Below, one piece after another: positions 8,065 through 15,990 of a DNA stretch of 64,000 nucleotides. Each line of letters begins with the position of its first letter. Positions within the stretch are counted from its first letter, which is position 1. The DNA is from Rhodospirillales bacterium (lineage in GTDB: Bacteria > Pseudomonadota > Alphaproteobacteria > Micavibrionales > Micavibrionaceae), in the NCBI GenBank assembly GCA_020638175.1, contig JACKJA010000002.1:682001-746000 (forward strand). Reading direction: 5' to 3'. Position numbers and translations under genes: made by a program. The notes beneath the pieces were generated by a model. It was not told where the DNA came from. It did no database searches and saw only the letters and a list, made by a program, of their open reading frames with translations.

Positions 8065-8379
8065 ATGGCAAAAGCAAAGAAAACAGATGCACAGGAATGG
8101 ATGTACGATATCATCCGTAACCCTGTTGTAACCGAAAAATCGACAATGGGCTCCGCACATGGTCAGGTCACGTTTAACGTACCGCTGTCGGCTACCAAGC
8201 CGCAGGTAAAAACGGCTGTGGAAACCCTGTTCGGTGTAAAGGTCAAAGGTGTAAATACCTCTGTCCTGAAAGGTAAAACAAAGCGCTTCAAGGGTATTAT
8301 GGGGCGTCGCGGCGATGTGAAAAAGGCAATCGTTACGTTGGAAGACGGCCAGACGATTGATGTCGGTGCAGGACTTTAA
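8065..8379 (+). CDS. rplW: 50S ribosomal protein L23
   Basis: L23 sits at the exit of the polypeptide tunnel and is the docking point for trigger factor and SRP. The 104 residues contain IIRNPVVTEKSTM, the VKVKGVNTSVLKGKTKRFKG region and a C-terminal VTLEDGQTIDV. The N-terminus is about eight residues longer than the E. coli protein. The start follows the unknown gene by five bases, with AAAAGG inside that gene's end as ribosome binding site. Confidence 0.96.
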   Translation: MAKAKKTDAQEWMYDIIRNPVVTEKSTMGSAHGQVTFNVPLSATKPQVKTAVETLFGVKVKGVNTSVLKGKTKRFKGIMGRRGDVKKAIVTLEDGQTIDVGAGL

Positions 8380-8425
8380 TTTATGGTGATCCGCCGATAA
8401 CGGAAAAAAAGAAGGACGTAATAAA

Positions 8426-9250
8426 ATGGCTTTGAAAAAACACAATCCGACAACACCGGGCCAGCGCCAGCTGGTTACGATTGATCGTAGCGATCTTTGG
8501 AAAGGCGCGCCGGAAAAAACATTGACCGAAGGTTTGAAAAAAACCGGCGGTCGGAACAACCATGGCCGCGTGACGTCGCGTCATATCGGGGGCGGGCACA
8601 AGCGTCGCTACCGTTTGATCGACTGGAAGCGTCAAAAATGGGACATGGCGGCAACGGTTGAACGGATCGAATACGACCCGAACCGGACGGCTTTTATTGC
8701 CCTGATCGCCTATGAAGATGGTGAAAAGGCTTACATTCTGGCGCCGCAGCGTCTGCAAGTTGGTGACAAGGTTATCGCCGGTGAAAAAACCGACGTGAAG
8801 CCGGGGAATGCCATGCCGCTGAAAAGCATGCCGGTTGGGACGATCATCCACAATGTGGAAATGAAGCCGGGTAAAGGCGGTCAGATGTGCCGTGCTGCCG
8901 GGGCTTATGCCCAGATCGTCGGCCGGGATCAAGGCTATGCCCAGATCAAGCTGACATCCGGGGAACTGCGGATCGTTCGTCAGGAATGCATGGCAACGGT
9001 TGGCGCTGTATCCAACCCGGATCACATGAACACCAATGACGGGAAAGCCGGCCGTAATCGCTGGAAAGGCCGTCGTCCGAGCGTCCGTGGGGTTGTTATG
9101 AACCCGGTCGACCACCCGCATGGTGGTGGTGAAGGACGGACATCCGGTGGTCGTAACCCGGTTACGCCTTGGGGTAAGCCGACCAAAGGTTACAAAACGC
9201 GTAAAAACAAAGCGACGGATAAATACATTGTCCGCCGTCGTAAGAAATAA
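8426..9250 (+). CDS. rplB: 50S ribosomal protein L2
   Basis: L2 is needed for subunit association and peptidyl transfer. The 274 residues are full length and carry GRVTSRHIGGGHKRRYR, the region around KPGKGGQMCRAAGAYAQ and the C-terminal NPVDHPHGGGEGRTSGGRNP, which includes the conserved catalytic-centre His in HPHGGGE. An AAGAAGGA site precedes the start. Nothing is unusual. Confidence 0.98.
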   Translation: MALKKHNPTTPGQRQLVTIDRSDLWKGAPEKTLTEGLKKTGGRNNHGRVTSRHIGGGHKRRYRLIDWKRQKWDMAATVERIEYDPNRTAFIALIAYEDGEKAYILAPQRLQVGDKVIAGEKTDVKPGNAMPLKSMPVGTIIHNVEMKPGKGGQMCRAAGAYAQIVGRDQGYAQIKLTSGELRIVRQECMATVGAVSNPDHMNTNDGKAGRNRWKGRRPSVRGVVMNPVDHPHGGGEGRTSGGRNPVTPWGKPTKGYKTRKNKATDKYIVRRRKK

Positions 9251-9270
9251 ATTTAAGGAGTGGATGAGCC

Positions 9271-9540
9271 ATGGCACGTTCAGTATGGAAAGGACCGTTT
9301 GTTGAAAGAAGCCTTCTGAAGAAGGTGGAAGATCATCGTACGGGGAAAATCAAAGGCGTTATCCAAACCTGGTCACGCCGGTCGACAATCTTGCCGAATA
9401 TGGTTGGGATTACGTTTGGCGTTCATAACGGTAAAAAGTTTATTCCGGTTCTGGTCAGCGACCAGATGATCGGTCATAAGCTGGGTGAATTTGCGCCGAC
9501 ACGGAATTACCGTGGCCATGGCGCTGACAAGAAGAAGTAA
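9271..9540 (+). CDS. rpsS: 30S ribosomal protein S19
   Basis: S19 lies in the head of the small subunit near the A-site tRNA, in complex with S13. The 89 residues are complete: ARSVWKGPFVERSLLKKV at the start, TWSRRSTILPNMVG, and the C-terminal GHKLGEFAPTRNYRGH. The ATG follows rplB by 20 bases with AAGGAG upstream. Confidence 0.97.
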   Translation: MARSVWKGPFVERSLLKKVEDHRTGKIKGVIQTWSRRSTILPNMVGITFGVHNGKKFIPVLVSDQMIGHKLGEFAPTRNYRGHGADKKK

Positions 9541-9602
9541 GTAGATCGCTTGTTCGGATCCTAAAAACGAACGGCGAATAACGAAAAAACGAGGAACTGA
9601 AA

Positions 9603-9977
9603 ATGGGACAGTCTGCAAACGAAAGAAGACAGGCCGACAACGAAGCAAAGGCAATGGCGAAATATATTCGCACCAGCCCGCAAAAACTGAACCTGGTGGC
9701 GCAGACCATCCGGGGCAAGGCGGCTGAGCGCGCTTTGATTGATCTGGATTTCTGCCCGCGCCGTGTAGCGCAGGACGTGAAAAAGGTTCTGGAGGCGGCC
9801 GTAGCCAACGCAGAGAACAACCACAATCTGGATGTTGACCGTCTGTATGTGGCGGAAGCTCATGTCGGGAAATCTGTCATGATGCGCCGGTTCCGTGCCC
9901 GTGCCCGTGGCCGTGCGTCCCGGATTGAAAAACAGTTTAGCCGCCTGACCGTTGTGGTCCGCGAACGCGAAGAATAA
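9603..9977 (+). CDS. rplV: 50S ribosomal protein L22
   Basis: L22 spans 23S rRNA domains, and its beta-hairpin lines the exit tunnel. The 124 residues contain KYIRTSPQKLNLVAQTIRGK, VAEAHVGKSVMMRRFRARARGRA and a C-terminal RLTVVVRERE. A 17-residue N-terminal extension (MGQSANERRQADNEAKA) precedes the usual start; the ATG at 9603 is preceded by GAGGAA, while the internal Met18 has no good site. Confidence 0.96.
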   Translation: MGQSANERRQADNEAKAMAKYIRTSPQKLNLVAQTIRGKAAERALIDLDFCPRRVAQDVKKVLEAAVANAENNHNLDVDRLYVAEAHVGKSVMMRRFRARARGRASRIEKQFSRLTVVVREREE

Positions 9978-9992
9978 GGAGCAAGTAAAGAG

Positions 9993-10679
9993 ATGGGACA
10001 AAAAGTTAACCCGATTGGATTGCGTGTAGGTATTAACCGGACCTGGGATTCCCGCTGGTTTGCGGACCGCGGCTATGCTGACAAGCTGGTTGCTGACCTG
10101 AAACTGCGCGAATACGTCAAGGACCGCCTGAAAGCGGCCGGCATTTCCAAAGTGATTATCGAGCGCGCGGCGCAAAACACGAAAGTCACGGTTTACACGG
10201 CACGTCCGGGTGTGATTATCGGGAAAAAAGGCGCGGACATTGAAAAGCTGCGTCGTGATCTGTCTCAACGCGCTGGTGGCGACGTTGCCCTGAACATCAT
10301 CGAAATTCGCAAGCCGGAAATCGATGCACAACTGGTTGCTGAAGGCGTTTGCCAACAGCTCGAGCGCCGGGTATCGTTCCGTCGCGCGATGAAGCGGGCC
10401 GTTCAATCAGCTCTGCGTCTGGGCAGCCAGGGTATCCGGATCAACGTATCGGGCCGTTTGGGCGGTGCCGACATTGCCCGGACGGAATGGTACCGCGAAG
10501 GCCGCGTGCCTTTGCACACACTGCGTGCGGATCTGGACTACGGTTTTGCCGAAGCTCTGACGACCTACGGGATTATCGGTGTGAAAGTGTGGATCTACAA
10601 AGGCGATATTATGGATCACGATCCGATGGCTCGTGACAAGCGCCAGGCCGACACACATGGCGGTATGCCGCGCCAGTAA
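9993..10679 (+). CDS. rpsC: 30S ribosomal protein S3
   Basis: S3 lines the mRNA entry channel and has helicase activity with S4. The 228 residues start MGQKVNPIGLRVGINRTWDSRW, contain the KH-domain motif VIIGKKGADIEKLR, and the C-terminal signature GRLGGADIARTEWYREGRVPLHTLRADLDYG (shown as successive pieces GRLGGADIARTEW and GRVPLHTLRADLDYG). It follows rplV by 15 bases with AAGGAG upstream. A 176-base gap with a strong hairpin separates it from rplP. Confidence 0.98.
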   Translation: MGQKVNPIGLRVGINRTWDSRWFADRGYADKLVADLKLREYVKDRLKAAGISKVIIERAAQNTKVTVYTARPGVIIGKKGADIEKLRRDLSQRAGGDVALNIIEIRKPEIDAQLVAEGVCQQLERRVSFRRAMKRAVQSALRLGSQGIRINVSGRLGGADIARTEWYREGRVPLHTLRADLDYGFAEALTTYGIIGVKVWIYKGDIMDHDPMARDKRQADTHGGMPRQ

Positions 10680-10759
10680 AGGGGCGTGAAAAAGTTCTGG
10701 CGTTCCCCTGAAAAATGAGATAAGGTGCGCGCCGTAATTTGGAAAAAAGATTTAAACCC

Positions 10760-10810
10760 CATATGGGAACTCCGGCAAAAGCCGAAAGCCCATGTGTCCG
10801 GTCTTTTTTT
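10760..10810 (+). terminator. two-tier hairpin with T-run inside the S10 operon (attenuator-like)
   Basis: An outer stem of eight pairs (10760-10767 CATATGGG with 10789-10796 CCCATGTG, one G-U) encloses an inner stem CGGC-AAAA-GCCG (10773-10784). Seven T follow at 10804-10810, seven bases after the outer stem. It looks like a weak intrinsic terminator or a processing site that would lower expression of rplP and later genes. The surrounding 10680-10855 gap has no open reading frame of note. Confidence 0.55.
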
Positions 10811-10855
10811 GTAAACGGGTTTAGAAAAGAAATTTAAAGAGGCGAGCGAGATAAA

Positions 10856-11269
10856 ATGCTGCAACCGAAGAAAACAAAATTCAGAAAGGCCCACAAAGGC
10901 CGTATTCATGGGAATGCCAAGGGCGGAACGGCCCTGAATTTCGGATCGTTTGGTCTGAAGGCGCTGCAGCCGGAGCGGATTACCGCCCGCCAGATTGAAG
11001 CGGCTCGTCGGGCGATCCAGCGTCACGTTAAACGTCAGGGCAAACTGTGGATCCGTATTTTCCCGGATGTGCCGGTGTCGAAAAAGCCGCTGGAAGTTCG
11101 TCAGGGTAAAGGGAAAGGCTCGCCGGAATTCTGGGCTGCGCGCGTTAAGCCGGGCCGGATCATGTTTGAAATGGAAGGCGTGCCGGAAGCAATCGCACGT
11201 GAAGCTATGGCGCTGGCTGCGGCCAAACTGCCGATTAAAACCAAATTTATCACCCGTATCGGTGAATAA
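10856..11269 (+). CDS. rplP: 50S ribosomal protein L16
   Basis: L16 organises the A-site region of the large subunit. The 137 residues contain MLQPKKTKFRKAHKGRI, the Lys/Arg-rich GNAKGGTALNFGSFGLKAL, RHVKRQGKLWIRIFPDVP and the C-terminal EAMALAAAKLPIKTKFI. The length is standard. It restarts the S10 block after the hairpin gap, with AAGAGGCGAG upstream of the ATG. Confidence 0.98.
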   Translation: MLQPKKTKFRKAHKGRIHGNAKGGTALNFGSFGLKALQPERITARQIEAARRAIQRHVKRQGKLWIRIFPDVPVSKKPLEVRQGKGKGSPEFWAARVKPGRIMFEMEGVPEAIAREAMALAAAKLPIKTKFITRIGE

Positions 11270-11289
11270 GGATTAGGCCGGGAAGGATC

Positions 11290-11505
11290 ATGAAAATGAA
11301 AGCGGAAGATCTGAAAACGAAAACGATTGACGAGCTGAAAAAGCTTTTGATGGACCTGAAAAAGCAGCAATTCAACCTGCGTTTCCAGAAAAGTCAGGGG
11401 CAGACGGAGAATACCGCGGAAGTCCGCAAGATTCGCCGTAATGTAGCCCGGATCAAAACCTTTATGAATGAGAAACAACGCGCTGAGCAGGCAAAAGCCG
11501 CTTAA
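11290..11505 (+). CDS. rpmC: 50S ribosomal protein L29
   Basis: L29 is a two-helix protein at the tunnel exit next to L23. The 71 residues read KAEDLKTKTIDELKKLLMDLKKQQFNLRF (seen in pieces KAEDLKTKTIDEL and LKKQQFNLRF) and VRKIRRNVARIKTFMNEK, typical of the family. It follows rplP by 20 bases and precedes rpsQ by 33. Confidence 0.96.
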   Translation: MKMKAEDLKTKTIDELKKLLMDLKKQQFNLRFQKSQGQTENTAEVRKIRRNVARIKTFMNEKQRAEQAKAA

Positions 11506-11538
11506 GAGTGTTCGGAAGGAAACAGGAGTTAAAAAACA

Positions 11539-11934
11539 ATGCCCCGTCGTATTTTGGAAGGTAATGTTGTCAGCGATAAACAAGACAAGACCGTTACGGT
11601 TCTGGTCGAACGTCGCTTCATGCACCCGGTTTACAAAAAGTACGTGAAACGTACCGATAAATATGCCGCGCATGACGAAAGCAACGCGATTGCCGTTGGT
11701 ACCCGCGTACAGATCGAAGAGTGCCGCCCGATTTCCAAGCGCAAGACATGGCGCGTCATCACGGCTGATGGAGCGGCGGTTGCTGCGGTTGCCAAGGAAG
11801 AAAAGCCGGTGAAAGCCAAGGCTGCCCCGGCTAAAAAAGCCGAAGCGCCGAAAGCAGAGAAAAAAGCTCCGGCCAAGAAGCCGGCTGCTAAAACGGCAGC
11901 TAAGAAAACCACATCCAAAAAGAAGGATGCATAA
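11539..11934 (+). CDS. rpsQ: 30S ribosomal protein S17 with Lys/Ala-rich C-terminal tail
   Basis: S17 binds helix 11 of 16S rRNA. Residues 1-80 are the normal protein (VVSDKQDKTVTVLVERRF, KYVKRTDKYAAHDESN, IEECRPISKRKTWRVI). About 50 more residues follow, made almost only of K, A, P and E in PAKKA/AAKK units, giving 131 residues against the usual 75-90. Such tails resemble histone H1-like segments and may contact rRNA, but that is inference. The stop TAA is two bases from the rplN start. Confidence 0.96.
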   Translation: MPRRILEGNVVSDKQDKTVTVLVERRFMHPVYKKYVKRTDKYAAHDESNAIAVGTRVQIEECRPISKRKTWRVITADGAAVAAVAKEEKPVKAKAAPAKKAEAPKAEKKAPAKKPAAKTAAKKTTSKKKDA

Positions 11935-11937
11935 ACC

Positions 11938-12306
11938 ATGATACAGATGCAAACAGTTCTCGATGTTGCTGATAACAGCGGTGCCAAAAAGGTACAGTGC
12001 ATCAAGGTTCTGGGTGGTTCTCACCGCCGGACCGCGAATGTTGGCGATATTATCAAGGTGTCCGTGAAGGAAGCTATTCCCCGCGGCCGCGTGAAAAAAG
12101 GTCAGGTTCTGGATGCCGTTGTTGTACGGACCAAAAAGGGCATGAACCGTCAAAATGGTGAAGTGATCCGGTTCGATGGCAATGCCGCCGTTCTGGTTAA
12201 CAAGAACAAAGAGCCGATCGGTACGCGTATCTTTGGCCCTGTAACCCGTGAACTGCGTGGTCTGGGCTTTATGCGGATTATCTCTTTGGCTCCGGAGGTG
12301 CTGTAA
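11938..12306 (+). CDS. rplN: 50S ribosomal protein L14
   Basis: L14 forms an intersubunit bridge and is the RsfS target in other bacteria. The 122 residues are complete: MIQMQTVLDVADNSGAKKVQ, the family signature region KVSVKEAIPRGRVKKGQ, VVRTKKGMNRQNGE and the C-terminal GFMRIISLAPEVL. The start is three bases after rpsQ, so the two are translationally coupled. Confidence 0.98.
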   Translation: MIQMQTVLDVADNSGAKKVQCIKVLGGSHRRTANVGDIIKVSVKEAIPRGRVKKGQVLDAVVVRTKKGMNRQNGEVIRFDGNAAVLVNKNKEPIGTRIFGPVTRELRGLGFMRIISLAPEVL

Positions 12307-12308
12307 TT

Positions 12309-12632
12309 ATGACACAGGCAAAAATGAAAATTAAAAAGGGCGATCAGGTCGTCGTGATCACCGGCAAAGACAAGGGTGCAAAAGGCGAAGTCCTGCGTGT
12401 TATCCCGTCTGAATCCCGCGTGGTTGTGCAGGGCATCAACATGGTGACCAAGCACAAAAAACCGACCCAGATGAGCGCCGGCGGCATTGAAAAAATCGAA
12501 AAGGCTCTGCACGTGTCAAACGTAGCGCTGGCCGATCCGAAAAGCGGCGATGCCACCCGCGTTGGTTATAAAGTCCTGAAGAACGGTAAAAAAGTCCGTT
12601 TTGCCAAAAAATCCGGCGAAACGATTGAATAG
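12309..12632 (+). CDS. rplX: 50S ribosomal protein L24
   Basis: L24 is an early-assembly rRNA-binding protein. The 107 residues contain the KOW motif KKGDQVVVITGKDKGAKGEVL, followed by INMVTKHKKPTQMSAGGIEK and a C-terminal GYKVLKNGKKVRFAKKSGE. It starts two bases after the rplN stop region with GGAGGTG at the end of rplN as ribosome binding site. Confidence 0.97.
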   Translation: MTQAKMKIKKGDQVVVITGKDKGAKGEVLRVIPSESRVVVQGINMVTKHKKPTQMSAGGIEKIEKALHVSNVALADPKSGDATRVGYKVLKNGKKVRFAKKSGETIE

Positions 12633-12649
12633 GAAAAGGATGAAGAGCG

Positions 12650-13192
12650 ATGCAACCGCGTTTTAAAGAGCGTTACGACACGCAAATTAAAAAACAGATG
12701 TCGGAAAAGTTTGGTTACGAAAACGAAAACCAGATTCCCCGCATCGAAAAAATCGTCATCAATATGGGCGTTGGTGAAGCGTCCCAGAACAAAGGCCTGA
12801 TGGAAGGGGCGGTGAATGACCTGACCCTGATTACAGGTCAGAAGCCGGTCGTGACGAAAGCCCGCAAATCGAACGCATCCTTCAAAATTCGTGAAGGTAT
12901 GGCTATCGGTTGCAAGGTGACGTTGCGCCGTGAACGGATGTATGAATTCCTCGATCGTCTGGTAACGATTGCTCTGCCGCGGGTTCGTGACTTTCGCGGG
13001 ATCAGTGCTAAAAGCTTTGACGGCCAGGGCAACTACGCCATGGGCTTGGAAGAACAGATTATCTTCCCGGAAATCGACTACGACAAGGTCGATAAAATCC
13101 GCGGGATGGATATCGTCATTTGTACAACGGCCAGCAATGACGACGAAGCACGGGAATTGCTTCGCGCCTTTGACATGCCGTTCAAAAAATAG
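12650..13192 (+). CDS. rplE: 50S ribosomal protein L5
   Basis: L5 binds 5S rRNA and contacts the P-site tRNA. The 180 residues include PRIEKIVINMGVGEASQNK, the signature GQKPVVTKARKSNASFKIREG and the C-terminal ASNDDEARELLRAFDMPFKK. Length and motifs are standard. AGGAAAAGGATG precedes the start. Confidence 0.98.
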   Translation: MQPRFKERYDTQIKKQMSEKFGYENENQIPRIEKIVINMGVGEASQNKGLMEGAVNDLTLITGQKPVVTKARKSNASFKIREGMAIGCKVTLRRERMYEFLDRLVTIALPRVRDFRGISAKSFDGQGNYAMGLEEQIIFPEIDYDKVDKIRGMDIVICTTASNDDEARELLRAFDMPFKK

Positions 13193-13220
13193 ATAACGAC
13201 TTTGGATTGGAGATAATTAA

Positions 13221-13526
13221 ATGGCTAAAGTCAGTGCAGTACAAAGAGATTTGAAGCGTCGTCACCTGAATAAGAAATATGCAGGTAAACGCGCGAAACT
13301 GAAGGCAATCGTACGGGATCAGTCCCTGTCACCGGAAGAACGGTTTCAGGCTGTTTTGACCTTGGCGGAATTGCCGCGTAATTCTGCGGAAAATAGAATC
13401 CGCAACCGTTGTGCGCTGACGGGGCGTCCGCGTGGGCATCACCGGAAATTCCGGCTGTCTCGTGTGTCGCTTCGTGATTTGGCTTCCCGGGGCGAATTGC
13501 CCGGCGTAACCAAGTCGAGCTGGTAA
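13221..13526 (+). CDS. rpsN: 30S ribosomal protein S14
   Basis: S14 is in the small-subunit head near the decoding site. The 101 residues are the longer, zinc-free type found in most proteobacteria: no CxxC pairs are present, and the C-terminal signature RNRCALTGRPRGHHRKFRLSR is followed by RDLASRGELPGVTKSSW. The start has GGAGATAA upstream. Confidence 0.97.
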   Translation: MAKVSAVQRDLKRRHLNKKYAGKRAKLKAIVRDQSLSPEERFQAVLTLAELPRNSAENRIRNRCALTGRPRGHHRKFRLSRVSLRDLASRGELPGVTKSSW

Positions 13527-13566
13527 GAGTTTTTTGTTTTAAGGATTTTGAAGAGGATATCGCAAG

Positions 13567-13962
13567 ATGGCTATGAGTGATCCCCTTGGTGATATGTTGA
13601 CCCGTATTCGTAACGGACAACATGCAAGCAAGAGTGTAATAACGTGCCCCGCATCGAAACTGAAAGCCAGTGTGCTGGATGTTTTGGTACAGGAAGGGTT
13701 TATCCGCGGCTATAAAGTGGCCGAGCAGGATAATAAAAAAGAACTGCAGATCGAATTGAAATACGATCAGGGCGAACCGGTTATCAATGACCTGAAACGG
13801 GTTTCCAAGCCAGGCCGCCGCGTTTACCGCAGCGTTGGCGAAATGCCCCGTTTCATGAACGGTTTGGGTGTAACGATTGTTTCGACACCGCGTGGTGTTC
13901 TGGCCGATCATGCGGCTCGTGAACAAAATGTGGGTGGCGAAGTACTGTGCCAGATATTCTAA
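13567..13962 (+). CDS. rpsH: 30S ribosomal protein S8
   Basis: S8 binds the central domain of 16S rRNA and in E. coli represses the spc operon. The 131 residues contain SDPLGDMLTRIRNGQHASK, KRVSKPGRRVYRSVGEMP and the C-terminal signature STPRGVLADHAAREQNVGGE, ending VLCQIF. AAGAGGATAT precedes the start. Length is normal. Confidence 0.98.
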   Translation: MAMSDPLGDMLTRIRNGQHASKSVITCPASKLKASVLDVLVQEGFIRGYKVAEQDNKKELQIELKYDQGEPVINDLKRVSKPGRRVYRSVGEMPRFMNGLGVTIVSTPRGVLADHAAREQNVGGEVLCQIF

Positions 13963-14009
13963 GGCAGGCACCGGTAGAAGAAAAGTTTAGGATTTGAAAG
14001 GACAACAAG

Positions 14010-14558
14010 ATGTCTCGACTAGCCAGAAACCCGGTTGAAATTCCCGACGGTGTAACCGTCGAAGTCAACGGTCAGGATGTAAAGGCAAAAGGCCCGAAAG
14101 GCGAATTGTCTTTGCGGGTGCATGATGAAATCAGCGTCGCTCTGGAAGACGGTGAAAACGGTGGCAAAGTGGTGCGTTTGAAAAAGCGCAGCGATAACCG
14201 CCAAACCCGTGCGCTCTGGGGCACGATGTGGAGCCAGACACGCAATATTTTGCAAGGCGTCAAGGAAGGCTATACCCGCAAACTGGAAATCCAGGGGGTT
14301 GGTTACCGGGCGAACCTGCAGGGCAAAAACCTTGTACTGCAACTGGGTTTCAGCCATGACGTACACTACCCGGTGCCGGAAGGCATCACGATGGAAGTTG
14401 ACAAACAAACGGCAATTTCCATTACCGGGATCGACAAACAAAAGGTAGGCCAGGTGGCCGCTGAAGTACGGTCTTTCCGTGCGCCGGAGCCTTATAAAGG
14501 CAAGGGTATTCGTTACGAAGGTGAATATATTTTCCGCAAGGAAGGTAAGAAGAAATAA
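14010..14558 (+). CDS. rplF: 50S ribosomal protein L6
   Basis: L6 lies near the factor-binding site of the large subunit. The 182 residues start SRLARNPVEIPDGVTVEVNG, contain GVKEGYTRKLEIQGVGYRA and the signature PEPYKGKGIRYEGEYIFRKE at the C-terminus. The ATG is preceded by GAAAGGACAAC. It is of standard length. Confidence 0.98.
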   Translation: MSRLARNPVEIPDGVTVEVNGQDVKAKGPKGELSLRVHDEISVALEDGENGGKVVRLKKRSDNRQTRALWGTMWSQTRNILQGVKEGYTRKLEIQGVGYRANLQGKNLVLQLGFSHDVHYPVPEGITMEVDKQTAISITGIDKQKVGQVAAEVRSFRAPEPYKGKGIRYEGEYIFRKEGKKK

Positions 14559-14569
14559 GGGTTAAGGCT

Positions 14570-14947
14570 ATGACAAAAAGACTTACATCGCAACAACGCC
14601 GGACATTCCGGACCCGTAACAAGCTCCGTAGCGTCAATATCGAACGCAACGCGTCTCGTCCTGTGCGTCCGCGCCTGTCCGTGCACCGCACCGGCAAGCA
14701 GATCTATGCGCAGATCATTGATGATATCAAGGGCGTAACACTGGTGGCGGCTTCGTCTCTGGACACGGATCTGAAATTGAAAAAGGGCTGTGACGTATCG
14801 GCCGCTGCGCAGGTGGGCAAGTTGATTGCGACCCGTGCGAAAAAAGCGGGCGTCGAAAAAGTGCAATTTGACCGGGGGGCATTCTCCTACCATGGCCGGG
14901 TGAAGGCCTTGGCAGATGGCGCCCGCGAAGCTGGTCTGGAATTTTAA
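14570..14947 (+). CDS. rplR: 50S ribosomal protein L18
   Basis: L18 binds 5S rRNA together with L5. The 125 residues contain RPRLSVHRTGKQIYAQIIDD, AAAQVGKLIATRAKKAGVEK and the C-terminal signature FDRGAFSYHGRVKALADGAREAGLEF (seen as FDRGAFSYHGRVK then ALADGAREAGLEF). It follows rplF by 11 bases. Confidence 0.97.
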   Translation: MTKRLTSQQRRTFRTRNKLRSVNIERNASRPVRPRLSVHRTGKQIYAQIIDDIKGVTLVAASSLDTDLKLKKGCDVSAAAQVGKLIATRAKKAGVEKVQFDRGAFSYHGRVKALADGAREAGLEF

Positions 14948-14964
14948 GGGAAAAGGATTTTAAA

Positions 14965-15531
14965 ATGGCTCGTGCAGCGGAAAATACACGCGAACGTGAA
15001 GAATCGGAACTGATTGAACGGCTGGTAGCTGTCAATCGTGTGGCCAAAGTTGTCAAAGGGGGCCGCCGTTTTGGTTTTGCCGCTTTGATGGTTGTTGGTG
15101 ATGGTCGCGGCCGTGTTGGCTTTGGAACAGGTAAAGCCCGGGAAGTGCCGGAAGCTGTCCAAAAAGCAACGGCTGATGCCAAACGTCGTATGATCCGCGT
15201 GCCGTTGCGTGAAGCACGGACACTGCACCACGATACACATGGCCATGCGGGTGCCGGCCGGGTTTTCCTGCGCTCTGCACCGCAAGGGACCGGGATTATC
15301 GCCGGTGGTCCGCTGCGGGCCGTGTTCGAAGCTCTGGGTATCCAGGATGTGGTCGCCAAGGCGATTGGTTCGAACAACCCGCACTCCATGGTGAATGCAA
15401 CGTTTGACGCTCTGAAAAACATGCAGAGCCCGCGTCAGGTTGCCGCTCGCCGTGGCAAGAAAGTCAGTGATATCGTTTCTAACCGTGAACTCGGCAAGTC
15501 CGGGTCCGAAGAAGTGAGTGACAGCGAGTAA
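14965..15531 (+). CDS. rpsE: 30S ribosomal protein S5
   Basis: S5 takes part in the mRNA entry site and in translational accuracy. The 188 residues contain ELIERLVAVNRVAKVVKGG, the signature VVGDGRGRVGFGTGKAREV and AAPQGTG-type region RSAPQGTGIIAGGPLRAVFE. The C-terminus is slightly longer than in E. coli and Ser/Glu-rich. AAAAGGAT precedes the ATG. Confidence 0.97.
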   Translation: MARAAENTREREESELIERLVAVNRVAKVVKGGRRFGFAALMVVGDGRGRVGFGTGKAREVPEAVQKATADAKRRMIRVPLREARTLHHDTHGHAGAGRVFLRSAPQGTGIIAGGPLRAVFEALGIQDVVAKAIGSNNPHSMVNATFDALKNMQSPRQVAARRGKKVSDIVSNRELGKSGSEEVSDSE

Positions 15532-15570
15532 TCCTGTCGACATATAGAATTGCAAGAAGGAACTGGTCCG

Positions 15571-15957
15571 ATGGCAGACGAAAAAGACACAAAGAAAAAA
15601 GCGCCGGCGAAAAAAGCCGCCAGCCCGAAAACCGCAGCAGCGAAGAAACCGGCTGCGCCGAAAAAGGAAACCGCAGCCAAAGCGGCCCCGAAAGCGGCTG
15701 AGAAAAAATCTGAAGCAGCTGTTGCTGCGAAGCCGGCTGAGAAAAAAGCGGCCCCCAAGGCGAAAAAGCCTGCCGGGAAAACCGTTACGGTAACGCAAAC
15801 GGGATCGCCGATTGGCCGTAAGCCGGATCAGCGCAAGACCCTGATTGGTCTGGGCCTGAATAAAATGCACCGTACCCGGACGCTGGAAGACACACCGTCC
15901 GTGCGCGGCATGATTGAAAAAGTAAAGCACCTGTTGCGTGTTGAAGACGCGGCTTAG
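15571..15957 (+). CDS. rpmD: 50S ribosomal protein L30 with long Lys/Ala-rich N-terminal extension
   Basis: L30 is a small protein of about 60 residues near the central protuberance. Here residues about 69-128 are the family domain (KTVTVTQTGSPIGRKPDQRK, LIGLGLNKMHRTRTLEDTP, GMIEKVKHLLRVEDAA). About 68 residues of K, A, P and E in PAKKAA-like units come first, doubling the size. ATG at 15571 is preceded by AAGAAGGAAC; an in-frame TTG at 15550 has no such signal. The extension is unusual for L30 and looks like the tail of S17. Confidence 0.9.
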   Translation: MADEKDTKKKAPAKKAASPKTAAAKKPAAPKKETAAKAAPKAAEKKSEAAVAAKPAEKKAAPKAKKPAGKTVTVTQTGSPIGRKPDQRKTLIGLGLNKMHRTRTLEDTPSVRGMIEKVKHLLRVEDAA

Positions 15958-15990
15958 GGCTGACAGGAATTTTTGAAAGGGTTTAGGACA

